From assembly GCA_963722585.1 (NCBI GenBank), contig CAVRNU010000013.1:62001-126000 (forward strand): a stretch of DNA of 64,000 nt, written 5' to 3'. The notes beneath the pieces are model-generated. The model made no database searches and was not told the DNA's origin. It was given only the letters and a program-made list of their open reading frames with translations. The position numbers were made by a program, and so were the translations under genes. This document shows, piece by piece, positions 10,084 to 19,286 of the stretch. This DNA is from KBS-96 sp963722585 (lineage in GTDB: Bacteria; Acidobacteriota; Terriglobia; Bryobacterales; Bryobacteraceae). The stretch's first letter is position 1, and each line of letters starts with the position of its first letter.

Positions 10084-11208
10084 TCACGCCATCGGCTCCG
10101 GAGATGCGGTTTGTTCAGGCAAGTAGTAGCCCCAGGGGGAACCGGAGCGCCCGACTCGGGTTAGCTTCTGGCTCAACAAAGCCACGAACAATTTCCCATA
10201 CAACCAAGCCCGGCTGCTTTGATCATCATGTTTCGGGATGTGGCCCAGTTGCACCAGCGACTTCAGGCGTTTGAAGACCAACTCGATCTGCCATCGCAGC
10301 CGGTAACACTCCAACACCTGGGCGGCCGAAGCCCGGCTCTTGGCCAGTGTGGTGAACACAAGGACGTAGCAGGCATATTCCTCGTTCTCCGGGGTGACGC
10401 GGCCTCGCCCGTCTTGTTGCCTGATGACCAGTCTGCGCTGAGCTCGCTTGATAGCGTCTTCGCTCTTCCGTATGCCGCATAGGCGTCCGGTTATTCTTTG
10501 TCTACCCGACGTTATGGATACCTGCCATTCCGCCGTTTCCCCCGCCTTCCGCAACGGCTTCAACTTCCTCAGCAATGGGAAAGGCCGATCCTTCTGGTCC
10601 TGCAAGTGCAACGATGCTCGGTTCATGCGAACACAGACATCAGCGCCCGCATTCACAACCGCTGCGATACCCGGTGGATTGCTGTAGCCGGCGTCGGCCA
10701 AAATCACTTCCCCTTTTTGAAACTTGAATCTCCCCAGTTTCTCGCCGGTGCTCTTCCCCTGGGTCGGAGTTAAATCAAATTGGTCACATTCCAGCGAGGG
10801 TAATCGCATGCTGTAGTGAATCCGCCACTGGCCCCCGGTTTTGCCTGGCTCTTTCACCACTGTGGCACCTACCACTCGCACAGGTTGTCCCTTCAATGCC
10901 GGTTCAAGGCTCACGCCACTGTCTCGCCACAGTTCCTGGCACAATTGCCGCAACCAATCTTCAGATTGCCGCAGACGGTTCAACAGTGTCACGTCCGATA
11001 CATCGGCGATTCCCGCCAGTTTGGCTTGTACTGCCGTCTCGCGCAGTGACCATCCACAACCCACATGCATGAGCAAGGTGCGGAACAAGTCGTTTAGCGA
11101 GTCAAACCCGCGCAATCGGGCGACCGCGCCGCTACTTCTTCCTAGTTCCTCCCACCCTGCAGGAAACAAGCCTTGGAGAACCCGCCAATCCTCGCGTAGC
11201 GCAGCCAT
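10084..11208 (-). CDS. IS4-family transposase (DDE), first catalytic Asp apparently replaced by Gly
   Basis: A 374-residue protein. The C-terminal IS4 signature Y(2)R(3)E(6)K is present as YRLRWQIELVFKRLK, and the second aspartate is in ILADAGYSNP. At the first catalytic position the family usually reads DATVV; here it reads VRVVGATVVKEPG, with codon GGT, one base from GAT. If that alignment is right, this copy is catalytically dead unless helped by another copy. Flanked by perfect 24-bp inverted repeats. Confidence 0.9.
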   Translation of the reverse strand: MAALREDWRVLQGLFPAGWEELGRSSGAVARLRGFDSLNDLFRTLLMHVGCGWSLRETAVQAKLAGIADVSDVTLLNRLRQSEDWLRQLCQELWRDSGVSLEPALKGQPVRVVGATVVKEPGKTGGQWRIHYSMRLPSLECDQFDLTPTQGKSTGEKLGRFKFQKGEVILADAGYSNPPGIAAVVNAGADVCVRMNRASLHLQDQKDRPFPLLRKLKPLRKAGETAEWQVSITSGRQRITGRLCGIRKSEDAIKRAQRRLVIRQQDGRGRVTPENEEYACYVLVFTTLAKSRASAAQVLECYRLRWQIELVFKRLKSLVQLGHIPKHDDQSSRAWLYGKLFVALLSQKLTRVGRSGSPWGYYLPEQTASPEPMA

Positions 11209-11243
11209 GCCTTGAGCCTATCTCTTATCGCCTCAGCGGGTCA

Positions 11244-11267
11244 ATCCTTATCTTAGCGCTTATGGGG
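11244..11267 (-). repeat. Right terminal inverted repeat of the IS4-type element
   Basis: Reads ATCCTTATCTTAGCGC on the plus strand and is a perfect match to the left repeat over 24 bp. It lies 36 bp upstream of the transposase start. Confidence 0.9.
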
Positions 11268-11624
11268 GACACCCCCTGAGACCTTCGCCGCCTTCCCCTC
11301 CCTCTCTGATGTCCAGAACCGCCCGAATAGGGCGTCCTTTATCCCACCTGCTACAGCAGTTGCGCCGCAGCCGAACTGGCGGCCCGGCGCAAAGGATTAC
11401 CGGACTGAGCGGCGTTTCTCGGTACCAATCCACAACTGACCTTCACTTCCGAATAGCGCGTCCTCCTCGAAATTGCCAGCAAGCTCCAAGTGGAGCTTCC
11501 GAATCTTTGCCATTTCGAAATTAAAAACAAAATCTCAGGTAGAATCGTCCTCATGCGCTGAGTTTCGCTAGCTTGTCACGAACGCTTCGCGCCTCTTAGA
11601 AGGTCGCCCGAGCAGGGCCAGACT
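11268..11624. other. Gap between IS element and 11.6-kb gene
   Basis: No convincing gene. A short minus-strand ORF (about 11405-11518) reads MAKIRKLHLELAGNFEEDAL and ends near QLWIGTEKR, faintly like one blade of a sensor propeller, but it is too short to call. A promoter for the next gene should lie near 11560-11610. Confidence 0.4.
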
Positions 11625-12986
11625 ATGCCTTCCACTGAAAAACTCGACACTCACCACAAAGCGCTCACCCTGAATCTTGATGCATCCGCCTTTGGTTCCT
11701 TCGCCGAAATCGGCGCCGGACAGGAAGTCGCGCGCTGGTTCCTGGTAGTAGGAGGTGCCTCCGGCACGGTGGCCAAAACCATTTCCGCCTACGACAAGGA
11801 AGTCAGCGACGACCTCTATGGCTCCGGATCGCGCTACGTATCCCGCCAGCGGCTCGAGGCCATGCTGGACCACGAATGGAGCCAGCTTCTGACGCAACTA
11901 AGCAAGACCCGCGGGCCGCAAACTCGCTTCTTCTCCTTTGTGGATACCGTCTCCGCGCGCAACTTCGCCGGAACCAACGAGCCCCACGGCTGGATGGGCC
12001 TGCGGTTTCAGTTGCAGCCCGGGGGCCCTCCCAACGACGTGCTGCTGCACATCAATCTGCTCGATCCTTCCAATCTTCTCCAGCAGGAAGCCGTCGGGAT
12101 TTTGGGCGTCAATCTCATCTACGCCGCGTTCCACGAATTGCAAACCAAGGAATCATTTCTGGAAGGTCTGGCACAAGACGTCGTCAAGGAGCGAATCGAG
12201 ATCGACTACGTGGATCTCCGCGGGCCAGCATTCGAGAGCTGGGATCGCCGCACCCTGCTCGCCCACCTGGTGTATGCGGGACTGGCCGAGGCTGTATTTT
12301 TCCCCTCGAAGGGCCCCAGCGTTCCCCCGACCGAGACTCTCTACAAGAAAGCGGTAGTGCTTGCTCCGGGATACTTTGGCCGCGTGGATCCAGATCACGC
12401 GCAAGTTCACGCGGGATTGTTGGCTTCGGCTATTCAGGAACTTCGGGAGGAGCTGGGCGAAACAAAGTCGGCGCCCGCTGGCTTTTTTTGCCTGACAGCT
12501 GCTTCGTTCACGCCGAACGAACCGGCTCCGGAGATCCCCGACTTGCTTCGTCGCATCGATGCGCTTCTCGACTCTGGCGGCGAGGTGCTCCTTTTTCGCC
12601 AACGAGAGCTCTACCATATGACAGCTCTCGTGAATCGCTACACAAAAGCACCGCTGCGCTTCGTCGCAGGTCTTTCCCTGATCATTCGAGCGTTTGAAGA
12701 CCTTTACGCCAATCTCGAAGGCAGACGTCTGGAGGCCCTCGGACGTCTCTTCGCCCAGAACGTGCGCATCTACGCTTATCCGATGACCGCCACGGATCTG
12801 CGGGAATGGCTGAAGAGTGTTTCCACTACCGGTTGGGAATGGAGTGAGACGAATGGATGGGTTTCTGCCACCCAGCTGCGTTGCGCGCCGCCTCTCGGAC
12901 ACCTGCTCGCCTATCTTCTCGCCAGCAATTTTCTTGTCCCTATGCAAGTGCCCGCGGCCCTGAGAGCCGACGACCGCCACCCGTGA
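11625..12986 (+). CDS. Conserved cytoplasmic protein of unknown function
   Basis: A 453-residue protein with no signal peptide or membrane segments. Conserved-looking blocks are FAEIGAGQEVARWFLVVGGA, SGTVAKTISAYDKEVSDDLY near residues 25-65 and EAVGILGVNLIYAAF near 160. I recall close relatives in cyanobacteria, actinobacteria and acidobacteria, where automatic annotation calls them nicotinamide mononucleotide adenylyltransferases; I see no HxGH nucleotidyltransferase motif to support that name. Single gene; the next gene starts 144 bp downstream. Function unknown. Confidence 0.75.
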   Translation: MPSTEKLDTHHKALTLNLDASAFGSFAEIGAGQEVARWFLVVGGASGTVAKTISAYDKEVSDDLYGSGSRYVSRQRLEAMLDHEWSQLLTQLSKTRGPQTRFFSFVDTVSARNFAGTNEPHGWMGLRFQLQPGGPPNDVLLHINLLDPSNLLQQEAVGILGVNLIYAAFHELQTKESFLEGLAQDVVKERIEIDYVDLRGPAFESWDRRTLLAHLVYAGLAEAVFFPSKGPSVPPTETLYKKAVVLAPGYFGRVDPDHAQVHAGLLASAIQELREELGETKSAPAGFFCLTAASFTPNEPAPEIPDLLRRIDALLDSGGEVLLFRQRELYHMTALVNRYTKAPLRFVAGLSLIIRAFEDLYANLEGRRLEALGRLFAQNVRIYAYPMTATDLREWLKSVSTTGWEWSETNGWVSATQLRCAPPLGHLLAYLLASNFLVPMQVPAALRADDRHP

Positions 12987-13130
12987 AAGACTCGCGCCGC
13001 ACCGCTCTCTTCCTGCACTTGCGCTCCCGCTGATCAGTCCTCCCGCCGGCCAGTCTTCATAAGTCGGCGCGTCGTCGTCGTCTATAATCCCTTTGGATCT
13101 TGTTGTCCGCACAAACAAGCGAGCATCGTG

Positions 13131-13442
13131 ATGGCGGAATCGGAAAAGGATCGGATCGCCCGCCAGGTTGCTGATCTACGTATCACCTTTGACATGGCGC
13201 TTTCGAACAAGCGAAAGTATCCCGTGGCGGAGTTCAAGGCCTTTGTGCAAAGCGCGCGCCGTTACATCGATATCACTGCTGGAGACCCGATGATTCACAA
13301 GAGCGTAGCGCGGGCAGTGAATGGTTTGCGGGAGTTCCTGGAACTGGAACGAAAGCGAATCCCTGGAGATATCTTGTTTGAGGCGGACCGACTCCCGCTG
13401 CAAGGCAGTCCGCCGTTCCACTGCTTTGATCCTTCGTTTTGA
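13131..13442 (+). CDS. Small conserved hypothetical protein
   Basis: A 103-residue soluble, mostly helical protein (MAESEKDRIARQVADLRITF...). GTG at 13128 and ATG at 13131 are adjacent; ATG is preferred. The central part (VAEFKAFVQSARRYID; AVNGLREFLELERKR) looks like helical-bundle sequence. No recognised family and no clear operon partner. Confidence 0.55.
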   Translation: MAESEKDRIARQVADLRITFDMALSNKRKYPVAEFKAFVQSARRYIDITAGDPMIHKSVARAVNGLREFLELERKRIPGDILFEADRLPLQGSPPFHCFDPSF

Positions 13443-13517
13443 TGTCCGTTGAGGCCTACTGAATCAAACTGTTGGGCGTAATCGGGACTGATGCGGCCTG
13501 TATACTAGGCCGAAGTT

Positions 13518-15998
13518 ATGGTCTACCGGCGCTCTTTCGTTGCGGCATTGACTCTGCTGTCGTCGGTCCTTGCGACGGCGGCGCCAATTGATAACGTTCG
13601 ACGCTGGACGAGCGCCAAATTCCTTGGTATCCCGGATGATCAGGTGGTGCCGGCTCACTTGCTGGTCCATCTCAAGTCCGGAGTATTGGAGCGTAACCGC
13701 ATCAAGGGGCGGCTTCTTAGCATAGCCGGCGAGAGTTTCGAACGTGGCGTTGCGATGCCATCTCCGGGGGAGATTATTATTCGGTTGCCGGCGGCCGCAG
13801 CCCGTTTCAGCGCCATTGTTGGCGTCGACAGCAACGACCTCGGCTACTACTCCAATGGTGGACGCGGAAGCGTGGTCGCTTCCGTCGAAGCGAACGGGCA
13901 GCCGCTCTTTCATTCGGCTGTGCTTCGGGAAGGGCTCGCTGGCGTGCCCGTTTCAGTGGAACTGAACTGGGCGCGTGAGATCAAACTCACGTTGACGGCG
14001 ACCGGTGCGCACGGCCGGACTTATCAGGCTGAATGGGATCAGGCAGATTGGGCCAACGCACGCGTGACGCTCGCCGGCGGAAAAGAGTTGTGGCTGGCCG
14101 ATTTGCCGCAAGGTCCGCTTCCAGGCGCGTACTCGCTTGACGCGCCATTCTCCTTCCGTTACGGAAATCGTGACTCCGCCGAATTTCTTCGCGCTTGGCG
14201 CGTCGAACGCACCACTCGCAACCTCGACATGGATCGAACGGAGTACGTCACGATCTACACTGACCCGCAGACCGGTTTTACGGTGCGCTGTGTTGCGGTG
14301 GCTTACTCCGACTTTCCAGTGGTCGAGTGGACCGTGTACTTGAAGAATTCATCTTCAACGCCGACACCGATCCTGCAGAACGTTCGAGCACTCGATTCCG
14401 AGTTCGAGCGCACGACCGAGGGCGAATTCCTACTTCATCACTCAAAAGGCAGTACTAATTCTCCGACCGACTTCCAACCCTTTGCGACGCTTTTGCCGCC
14501 GGGTTATGAGGAGAAACTTGCGTCGGTTGGAGGCCGGCCTACGGACGGTGATCTTTGCTATTTCAATCTAGAGTGGGCGGACGAGGGGATTATCGTAGGC
14601 CTGGGCTGGCCTGGGCAGTGGGAGGCCCGTCTTTCCCGCGACCAACAGAGAGGCGTGCGCATTTCTGCGGGCCAGCAGTTGACGCACTTCCGGCTGCTTC
14701 CTGGCGAGGAGGTGCGTACCCCGCTCGTAGCGCTGCAGTTCTGGCAGGGAGATTGGGTTGGAGCGCAAAACATCTGGCGGCGCTGGATGATTGCTCATAA
14801 TCTGCCTCGTCCCGGCGGGCGTCTCCCCCCGCCTCAATTAGCGGGCGGCAGCGGACGGCAGACCATCGAAATGCAGGACGCGAATGAAGCGAACCAAAAG
14901 GATTTTCTGACGCGCATTCTGAAGACCGGATTGAAGATCGATTACTGGTGGATGGATGCGGGCTGGTATCCGTTCAAGAGCGGCTGGTGGAACACTGGAA
15001 CCTGGGACCCCGATCCCAACCGTTTTCCGAGCGGCTTTGCGCCCATATCGGAGGTGGCGCACGCCCGCGGGGTGAAGATCATCCTTTGGTTCGAGCCCGA
15101 GCGCGTCACCGCCGGTTCATGGCTATGGGAGAACCATCCCGAGTGGCTCATCGGAGCGAACGACAAGGACAAGCTTCTTTTCCTAGGCGATGCGCAGGCC
15201 CGCGCGTGGCTTATCGAGCACGTCGGCAAAATCATTCGCGAGCAGGGCATCGACACTTATCGACAGGACTTCAATTTTGAGCCGCTAGCACGCTGGCATT
15301 CGCACGATGCGGAAGACCGCGAGGGAATCACCGAAATCCAGCACGTGACTGGTTATCTTGCCTATTGGGATGAATTGAGACGCCGCTTCCCTAACCTATT
15401 GATCGACACCTGCGCGTCGGGCGGGAGACGGCTCGACCTCGAAACGCTTCGGCGCTCCGTGCCTCTCTGGCGGAGCGACTTCGCTTACGAGCCCTCGTCC
15501 ATGCAGCAGTTCACTTATGGACTGTCACTATGGATTCCCTACTTCGGCACCGGGTTCAATTCGTTGGATCCCTACATCTTTTGGAGCCAGATGACGCCCG
15601 CGCCCGGGATTGGCCTGGATGTGGCGCGCCTTGAATCGGAGTCGGAGCGGGTACAGCGGCTCATCGCCGAATGGCGTTCCATCGCGCCGCTCTACTATGG
15701 GGATTTTTGGCCGCTGACTCCCTACGCCACCGAGTCCACGGCCTGGTTGGCGTGGCAGTTCGATCGTCCGGCAGAACATCGGGGAGTGATCCAGGCCTTT
15801 CGCCGCGCCGAGAGTCCGTTCGAAACGGCTCGCTTTCGTTTGCGCGGTCTGAAGCCGGGCGTGTCGTACGCCGTGAAGGATCTCGATTCCGGGAATGAAT
15901 CGAGACACACCGGCCACGATCTGATGGAGACCGGCCTTGCAGTCAGCATCGGAAAACATCAGGGCGCGGCGATTCTCGTCTATCACAAAGTCGAATGA
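13518..15998 (+). CDS. Secreted GH36-type alpha-galactosidase (melibiase)
   Basis: An 826-residue protein starting with a signal peptide (SFVAALTLLSSVLATAAP). Residues 25-185 resemble an NPCBM-like carbohydrate-binding module, and 190-450 the GH36 N-terminal beta-supersandwich. The catalytic TIM barrel spans about 450-750: KIDYWWMDAGWYPF, IILWFEPERV, the nucleophile Asp in TYRQDFNFEP, the signature IDTCASGGRRLDLETL and the acid/base Asp in LWRSDFAYE. A C-terminal beta domain completes it. It would hydrolyse alpha-1,6-galactosides outside the cytoplasm. Monocistronic; the upstream spacer of 75 bp may hold the promoter. Exact substrate not provable from sequence. Confidence 0.85.
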   Translation: MVYRRSFVAALTLLSSVLATAAPIDNVRRWTSAKFLGIPDDQVVPAHLLVHLKSGVLERNRIKGRLLSIAGESFERGVAMPSPGEIIIRLPAAAARFSAIVGVDSNDLGYYSNGGRGSVVASVEANGQPLFHSAVLREGLAGVPVSVELNWAREIKLTLTATGAHGRTYQAEWDQADWANARVTLAGGKELWLADLPQGPLPGAYSLDAPFSFRYGNRDSAEFLRAWRVERTTRNLDMDRTEYVTIYTDPQTGFTVRCVAVAYSDFPVVEWTVYLKNSSSTPTPILQNVRALDSEFERTTEGEFLLHHSKGSTNSPTDFQPFATLLPPGYEEKLASVGGRPTDGDLCYFNLEWADEGIIVGLGWPGQWEARLSRDQQRGVRISAGQQLTHFRLLPGEEVRTPLVALQFWQGDWVGAQNIWRRWMIAHNLPRPGGRLPPPQLAGGSGRQTIEMQDANEANQKDFLTRILKTGLKIDYWWMDAGWYPFKSGWWNTGTWDPDPNRFPSGFAPISEVAHARGVKIILWFEPERVTAGSWLWENHPEWLIGANDKDKLLFLGDAQARAWLIEHVGKIIREQGIDTYRQDFNFEPLARWHSHDAEDREGITEIQHVTGYLAYWDELRRRFPNLLIDTCASGGRRLDLETLRRSVPLWRSDFAYEPSSMQQFTYGLSLWIPYFGTGFNSLDPYIFWSQMTPAPGIGLDVARLESESERVQRLIAEWRSIAPLYYGDFWPLTPYATESTAWLAWQFDRPAEHRGVIQAFRRAESPFETARFRLRGLKPGVSYAVKDLDSGNESRHTGHDLMETGLAVSIGKHQGAAILVYHKVE

Positions 15999-16125
15999 AG
16001 CCGCCAAGCTGCAGTTCGCGGCGTCTGCTCTTTCAACCATTCCCTGCGATCCTTTTACTGCGCCGAGCTTCCTGAACTCCTCGACTTTCGCGAGAAAGCC
16101 GGATTACATTCTGCCGCACACGAAA

Positions 16126-16640
16126 CTAGCGGAAGTTATCTACTAGCATGATCTCGTAGACGGGGTCGTCGCCCGTCGAGTAGAGAAGATCGCGGCCATC
16201 CGGAGAGACACTCGGGAAGTTTTCTATCGGCCGGTTGAGCGTTGTAATGGTGTGAGGCTTTCCTCCGCTGAAACGGGTTGAAGACGACCGGGTATTCTTC
16301 TGGTTTGCGCACTCCGAAGGCATATATACCCTGCGGAGTAACCGTGAAACTTATCGTTTTGTATAGTGCGCCGCTAGGGCAGCGCCTGGGTCGCATCCCC
16401 GTCGCCCGGGGCATCTTCCAAAGTCCCTTTCCACGCACCAAGTAATAGATTGCCGACTAGGCTGATATAGATGTGCAATTTGCCATTCCGACATCGCCGT
16501 CCCACGCGAAGGCGAAGTGATGGCCATCGGGTGAGAGACTAGGGCTGTAATGTGCTCCCACAAAACTGGTGTAACGCTGTCGATCACCGTCGTTACTTTT
16601 GCGGTCGCCATGAGCTCGCGCACGATCGTCAGATCCTCTT
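16126..16640 (-). pseudogene. Relic of a PD40 beta-propeller regulator
   Basis: Three overlapping reading frames carry successive PD40/TolB-like pieces: HYSPSLSPDGHHFAFAWDG, then ISFTVTPQGIYAF, then FPSVSPDGRDLLYSTGDD ending in MLVDNFR. Their order matches the C-terminus of the winged-helix/PD40 protein encoded at 39.3-41.5 kb (which ends in MLIENFY). At least two frameshifts are needed to join them, and the N-terminal half is missing. This is the decayed end of a gene. Confidence 0.65.
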
Positions 16641-16710
16641 TGTTGACCCTCGCGATAACCGCTCTGGCGTGAAAGTTTTGGATCTGTATGGTGGCCCGCT
16701 AATCCTGCCT

Positions 16711-16860
16711 TTAAGGTTTTGAGGAACACTCCGCGTGGCCACAGTTGCATTGAATTTCGATGGTGTTCCCAGCAGCTTCACAATATGGGCTGCAGTATTT
16801 ACTATCGTCTCGCGCCTTACAGTTGCACGATGGATGAGCGCACTTCTTCTCTTCGGCCAT
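16711..16860 (-). CDS. Bacterial metallothionein (SmtA/BmtA-like)
   Basis: A 49-residue ORF starting MAEEKKCAHPSCNCKARDD with nine cysteines and two histidines: C-x-H-x2-C-x-C, then KYCSPYC, then CNCGHAEC. This order and spacing is the pattern of PF02069 metallothioneins (SmtA, BmtA), which bind Zn/Cd/Cu in a cytoplasmic metal cluster. A strong Shine-Dalgarno sequence (AGGAG) lies six bases before the ATG. The end is TAA at 16711. No ArsR/SmtB-type regulator is visible nearby. The gene lies just upstream of the PD40 relic and 1 kb from the cobalt-type nitrile hydratase. It is short and easily missed by gene finders. Confidence 0.85.
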   Translation of the reverse strand: MAEEKKCAHPSCNCKARDDSKYCSPYCEAAGNTIEIQCNCGHAECSSKP

Positions 16861-17919
16861 AAAAGCTCCTGGTGATTAGATGCAAGGCAGCCCAAACAGC
16901 TACCTTCTCCGCGTGCGCCGAATGTAGTCGGCCAACAAGACCGCGTGCTGATTACACGAGGGTATACCAAAATGCCTAATACCAGAGAACAGGGCGCGTG
17001 GCCGACGGATCACAACAAGGAAGTGTCGCAGAAGTCGGACATCTGCTGCGAACGCAAACATAGTAGAAAACCGAGGGCATAGTAGAGAAACAATTTTTTA
17101 GCGGCGTTGTGGCGGCTTTCGCGAGTTCGCCCAGGCGCGTCGGCAGAGCACATCGGACGTAGGCGACTACGGATCCGATGCTCCTCGCAGCATTGTTGAT
17201 CGGTGTCGCGCTCTTCATTCGTCGCTGGCTCGCCGACGGGCTGGGCGGAATTCGCCCCGGCTTTACCGCCCGGCGCCTCTCGGGGAAAGACAAACACTGG
17301 ATGAGCGCCGGGTCCGCCGCATTCGGCCTCGTATCGGCGCACTCAAAAACGCTAAGCCCGCAAACAGCCAGTCCCGACGTCCGCTCGGTGGGTGAGATTC
17401 AGGAGGCGGAGGCGCCACCTCCGATTTCTGAAGCCGCCAGGCGGATGGGTTATCGCCTGACGTAGCGAAAAAATTCTGGCAGATATCCGATTGGCCGGAT
17501 AAGTCATCAACACGGAAAGTGAACTGGATACAGACCGAGAACTCGGTCAGGGTCTGGCATTCAAAGCCCATCGCTTGCAGCAAACGGCGCGCCGCGCAGC
17601 CGCTTCCTTCTTACGACTCGGTCCGAAGCGTCCCGCCCGGCAACATCACACTGCGCTCAGCCTTATCTGCCGGGCCGCTTACGATGGAGATCTGGCGTAA
17701 ACCGCCTACACTTTGGGAGACGACAGAACTACACTTGTACGATTCGGTGACGATCCGTCCGGAGTACGCGAAGCGGCGCCACGCCTGTTTTCAGCTAGCG
17801 CCGCCGAAGCGCATCTCAGCCGCCAGGAGCAGCACGTGAACGGGATGAATCCGACTTGCGACACGCTGAACATTCCGCCCCGAAAACACTATATACTCAG
17901 AGATCACAGAGATTGCCCG
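16861..17919. other. Long stretch without a supportable gene
   Basis: Several overlapping ORFs of about 100 codons exist on both strands, but none has recognisable motifs or a good ribosome-binding site. The last 100 bases must contain the promoter and leader of the nitrile hydratase operon. Confidence 0.4.
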
Positions 17920-18627
17920 ATGGCGGCTGACGACAAGTCTCTGGACCGGCGACACTTCCTGAAACGGGCCGGGACGGGGGCTGCCGTTGCTGCCGTTCCT
18001 GCTCAAATGCACGCTCAAGATCACGATCACCAGGTCGTTCCCTCCGATCCGGCATTGCGCACAAAGGCGCTCGAATCGCTGCTCGTGGAAAAAGGGCTGG
18101 TCGATCCCGCCGCCCTGGATGCGATCGTCGACACTTACGAAAACAGGATCGGACCACGCAACGGAGCGCGAGTCGTGGCGCGTGCCTGGGTCAATCCTGC
18201 TTATAAGAAGCGACTCCTTGCCGAAGCCGGCCCGGCAATCGCGGAGCTGGGGTATGTCGGTGCGCAGGGCGAGCACATGGTCGTCGTCGAGAACACTCCG
18301 AAACTGCACAACCTGGTCGTCTGCACCTTATGTTCCTGCTACCCGTGGCCGGTGCTCGGGCTGCCGCCGGTCTGGTACAAGTCGGCGCCGTATCGTTCGC
18401 GTGCCGTAATCGATCCGCGAGGCGTTCTGCGCGAGTTTGGAACGGAGCTGGCCGACGATGTCGAGATCCGGGTGTGGGACAGCACGGCCGAGATCCGTTA
18501 TCTCGTGCTGCCGGAACGCCCGGCCGGTACCGAGGACATGATTGAGGAGGAACTTGCCGGGCTGGTGACTCGTGACTCGATGATCGGAGTCGCCAAACTC
18601 GCGGCGCCTCGCGGAGGCAAGCCATGA
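17920..18627 (+). CDS. nthA: Cobalt-type nitrile hydratase alpha subunit with a twin-arginine signal
   Basis: A 235-residue protein from ATG 17920; the frame is open further upstream but homology starts here. The metal-binding motif VCTLCSC is complete, with Thr in the position that marks cobalt-type enzymes. The rest (ARVVARAWVNPAYKKRLL, VVENTPKLHNLVVCTLCSC, VWDSTAEIRYLVLPERP) is typical alpha subunit. Unusually, the N-terminus reads DRRHFLKRAGTGAAVAAV followed by an Ala-x-Ala site (MHAQ), a convincing Tat signal. Known nitrile hydratases are cytoplasmic. The enzyme hydrates nitriles to amides. The stop overlaps the beta-subunit start (ATGA). Confidence 0.92.
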   Translation: MAADDKSLDRRHFLKRAGTGAAVAAVPAQMHAQDHDHQVVPSDPALRTKALESLLVEKGLVDPAALDAIVDTYENRIGPRNGARVVARAWVNPAYKKRLLAEAGPAIAELGYVGAQGEHMVVVENTPKLHNLVVCTLCSCYPWPVLGLPPVWYKSAPYRSRAVIDPRGVLREFGTELADDVEIRVWDSTAEIRYLVLPERPAGTEDMIEEELAGLVTRDSMIGVAKLAAPRGGKP

Positions 18628-19286
18628 ACGGTATTCATGACATGGGCGGGATGCACGGGATGGGCCCGATCCGGCATGAGGAAAACGAGCCTGTATTCCA
18701 CGAAGCATGGGAGGGCCGGTGCTACGCCATCAATCGCGCGATTGGTGCGTGGAGAAAGTGGAACATCGACGCTGGTCGTCACGCGATCGAGCAGCTTCCC
18801 CCCGACGATTATCTGCGCATGAGCTACTACGAGAAATGGCTGGAACGAAACATCATGCTGTTGCTGAAGCATGGGCTCGTGACACAGGAGGAAGTCGATA
18901 CCGGCAAGCCCGCGCCCGGTTCCCAGAAGACAACGCCCCCATTCACAGTTGCCAGCCTGGCGCCAACGGTTGCGCAACGGCCGAGTTACGCTCGTCCGGA
19001 CGCGAATGCTACAGCGCGCTTCAAAGTGGGCGACCGCGTTCGCGCGTGCAAGATCAACCCCACGGGCCACACGCGCCTGCCGCGCTACGCGAGAGGCCGG
19101 GAAGGTGTCGTCGACCGGCATCACGGGATCTTTGTGTTCCCGGACACGAACGCACATTTTCAGGGCGAACAACCGCAGCACCTCTACTCCGTGCGGTTTC
19201 GGGCACAGGAGTTGTGGGGCGAGAGCGCCTCGCCCAGGGATTCTGTTTACCTTGACCTGTGGGATAGCTATCTTGAGCACGCCTGA
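18624..19286 (+). CDS. nthB: Nitrile hydratase beta subunit
   Basis: A 220-residue protein with the family start MNGIHDMGGMHGMGPI, a helical N-terminal region (YYEKWLERNIMLLLKHGLVT) and a C-terminal SH3-like barrel (FKVGDRVRACKINPTGHTRL, GIFVFPDTNAH). It forms the heterotetramer with the alpha subunit. It has no signal peptide; if alpha is exported by Tat, beta would have to travel bound to it. It overlaps alpha by 4 bp and the accessory gene by 14 bp, so translation is coupled. Confidence 0.93.
   Translation: MNGIHDMGGMHGMGPIRHEENEPVFHEAWEGRCYAINRAIGAWRKWNIDAGRHAIEQLPPDDYLRMSYYEKWLERNIMLLLKHGLVTQEEVDTGKPAPGSQKTTPPFTVASLAPTVAQRPSYARPDANATARFKVGDRVRACKINPTGHTRLPRYARGREGVVDRHHGIFVFPDTNAHFQGEQPQHLYSVRFRAQELWGESASPRDSVYLDLWDSYLEHA

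Larger units (their letters stand above)
9695..11267. mobile_element. IS4-family insertion sequence carrying a KTSC-domain gene
   Basis: The element is bounded by perfect 24-bp terminal inverted repeats (9695-9718 and 11244-11267). It contains, on the minus strand, a transposase, a possible 43-codon ORF and a KTSC-domain gene. Length about 1573 bp. It sits inside the PQQ dehydrogenase gene after codons for YGGDRP. No target-site duplication is obvious and the gene does not resume on the right, so the right flank may have been rearranged after insertion. Confidence 0.85.

Noticed and set aside
11405..11518. Sensor-propeller blade (QLWIGTEK) as a gene
   Set aside because: Single short resemblance without neighbouring blades; could be chance.
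12153..13118. 321-codon minus-strand ORF opposite the 11.6-kb gene
   Set aside because: Composition is Arg/Ser-rich, no motifs, and it lies antisense to a clearly conserved protein: a shadow ORF.
15528..16040. 170-codon minus-strand ORF at the GH36 3' end
   Set aside because: Antisense to the conserved catalytic domain; no motifs.
17010..17342. 110-codon ORFs on both strands in the spacer before nitrile hydratase
   Set aside because: No recognisable domain, no ribosome-binding site, and overlapping frames on both strands are equally open.
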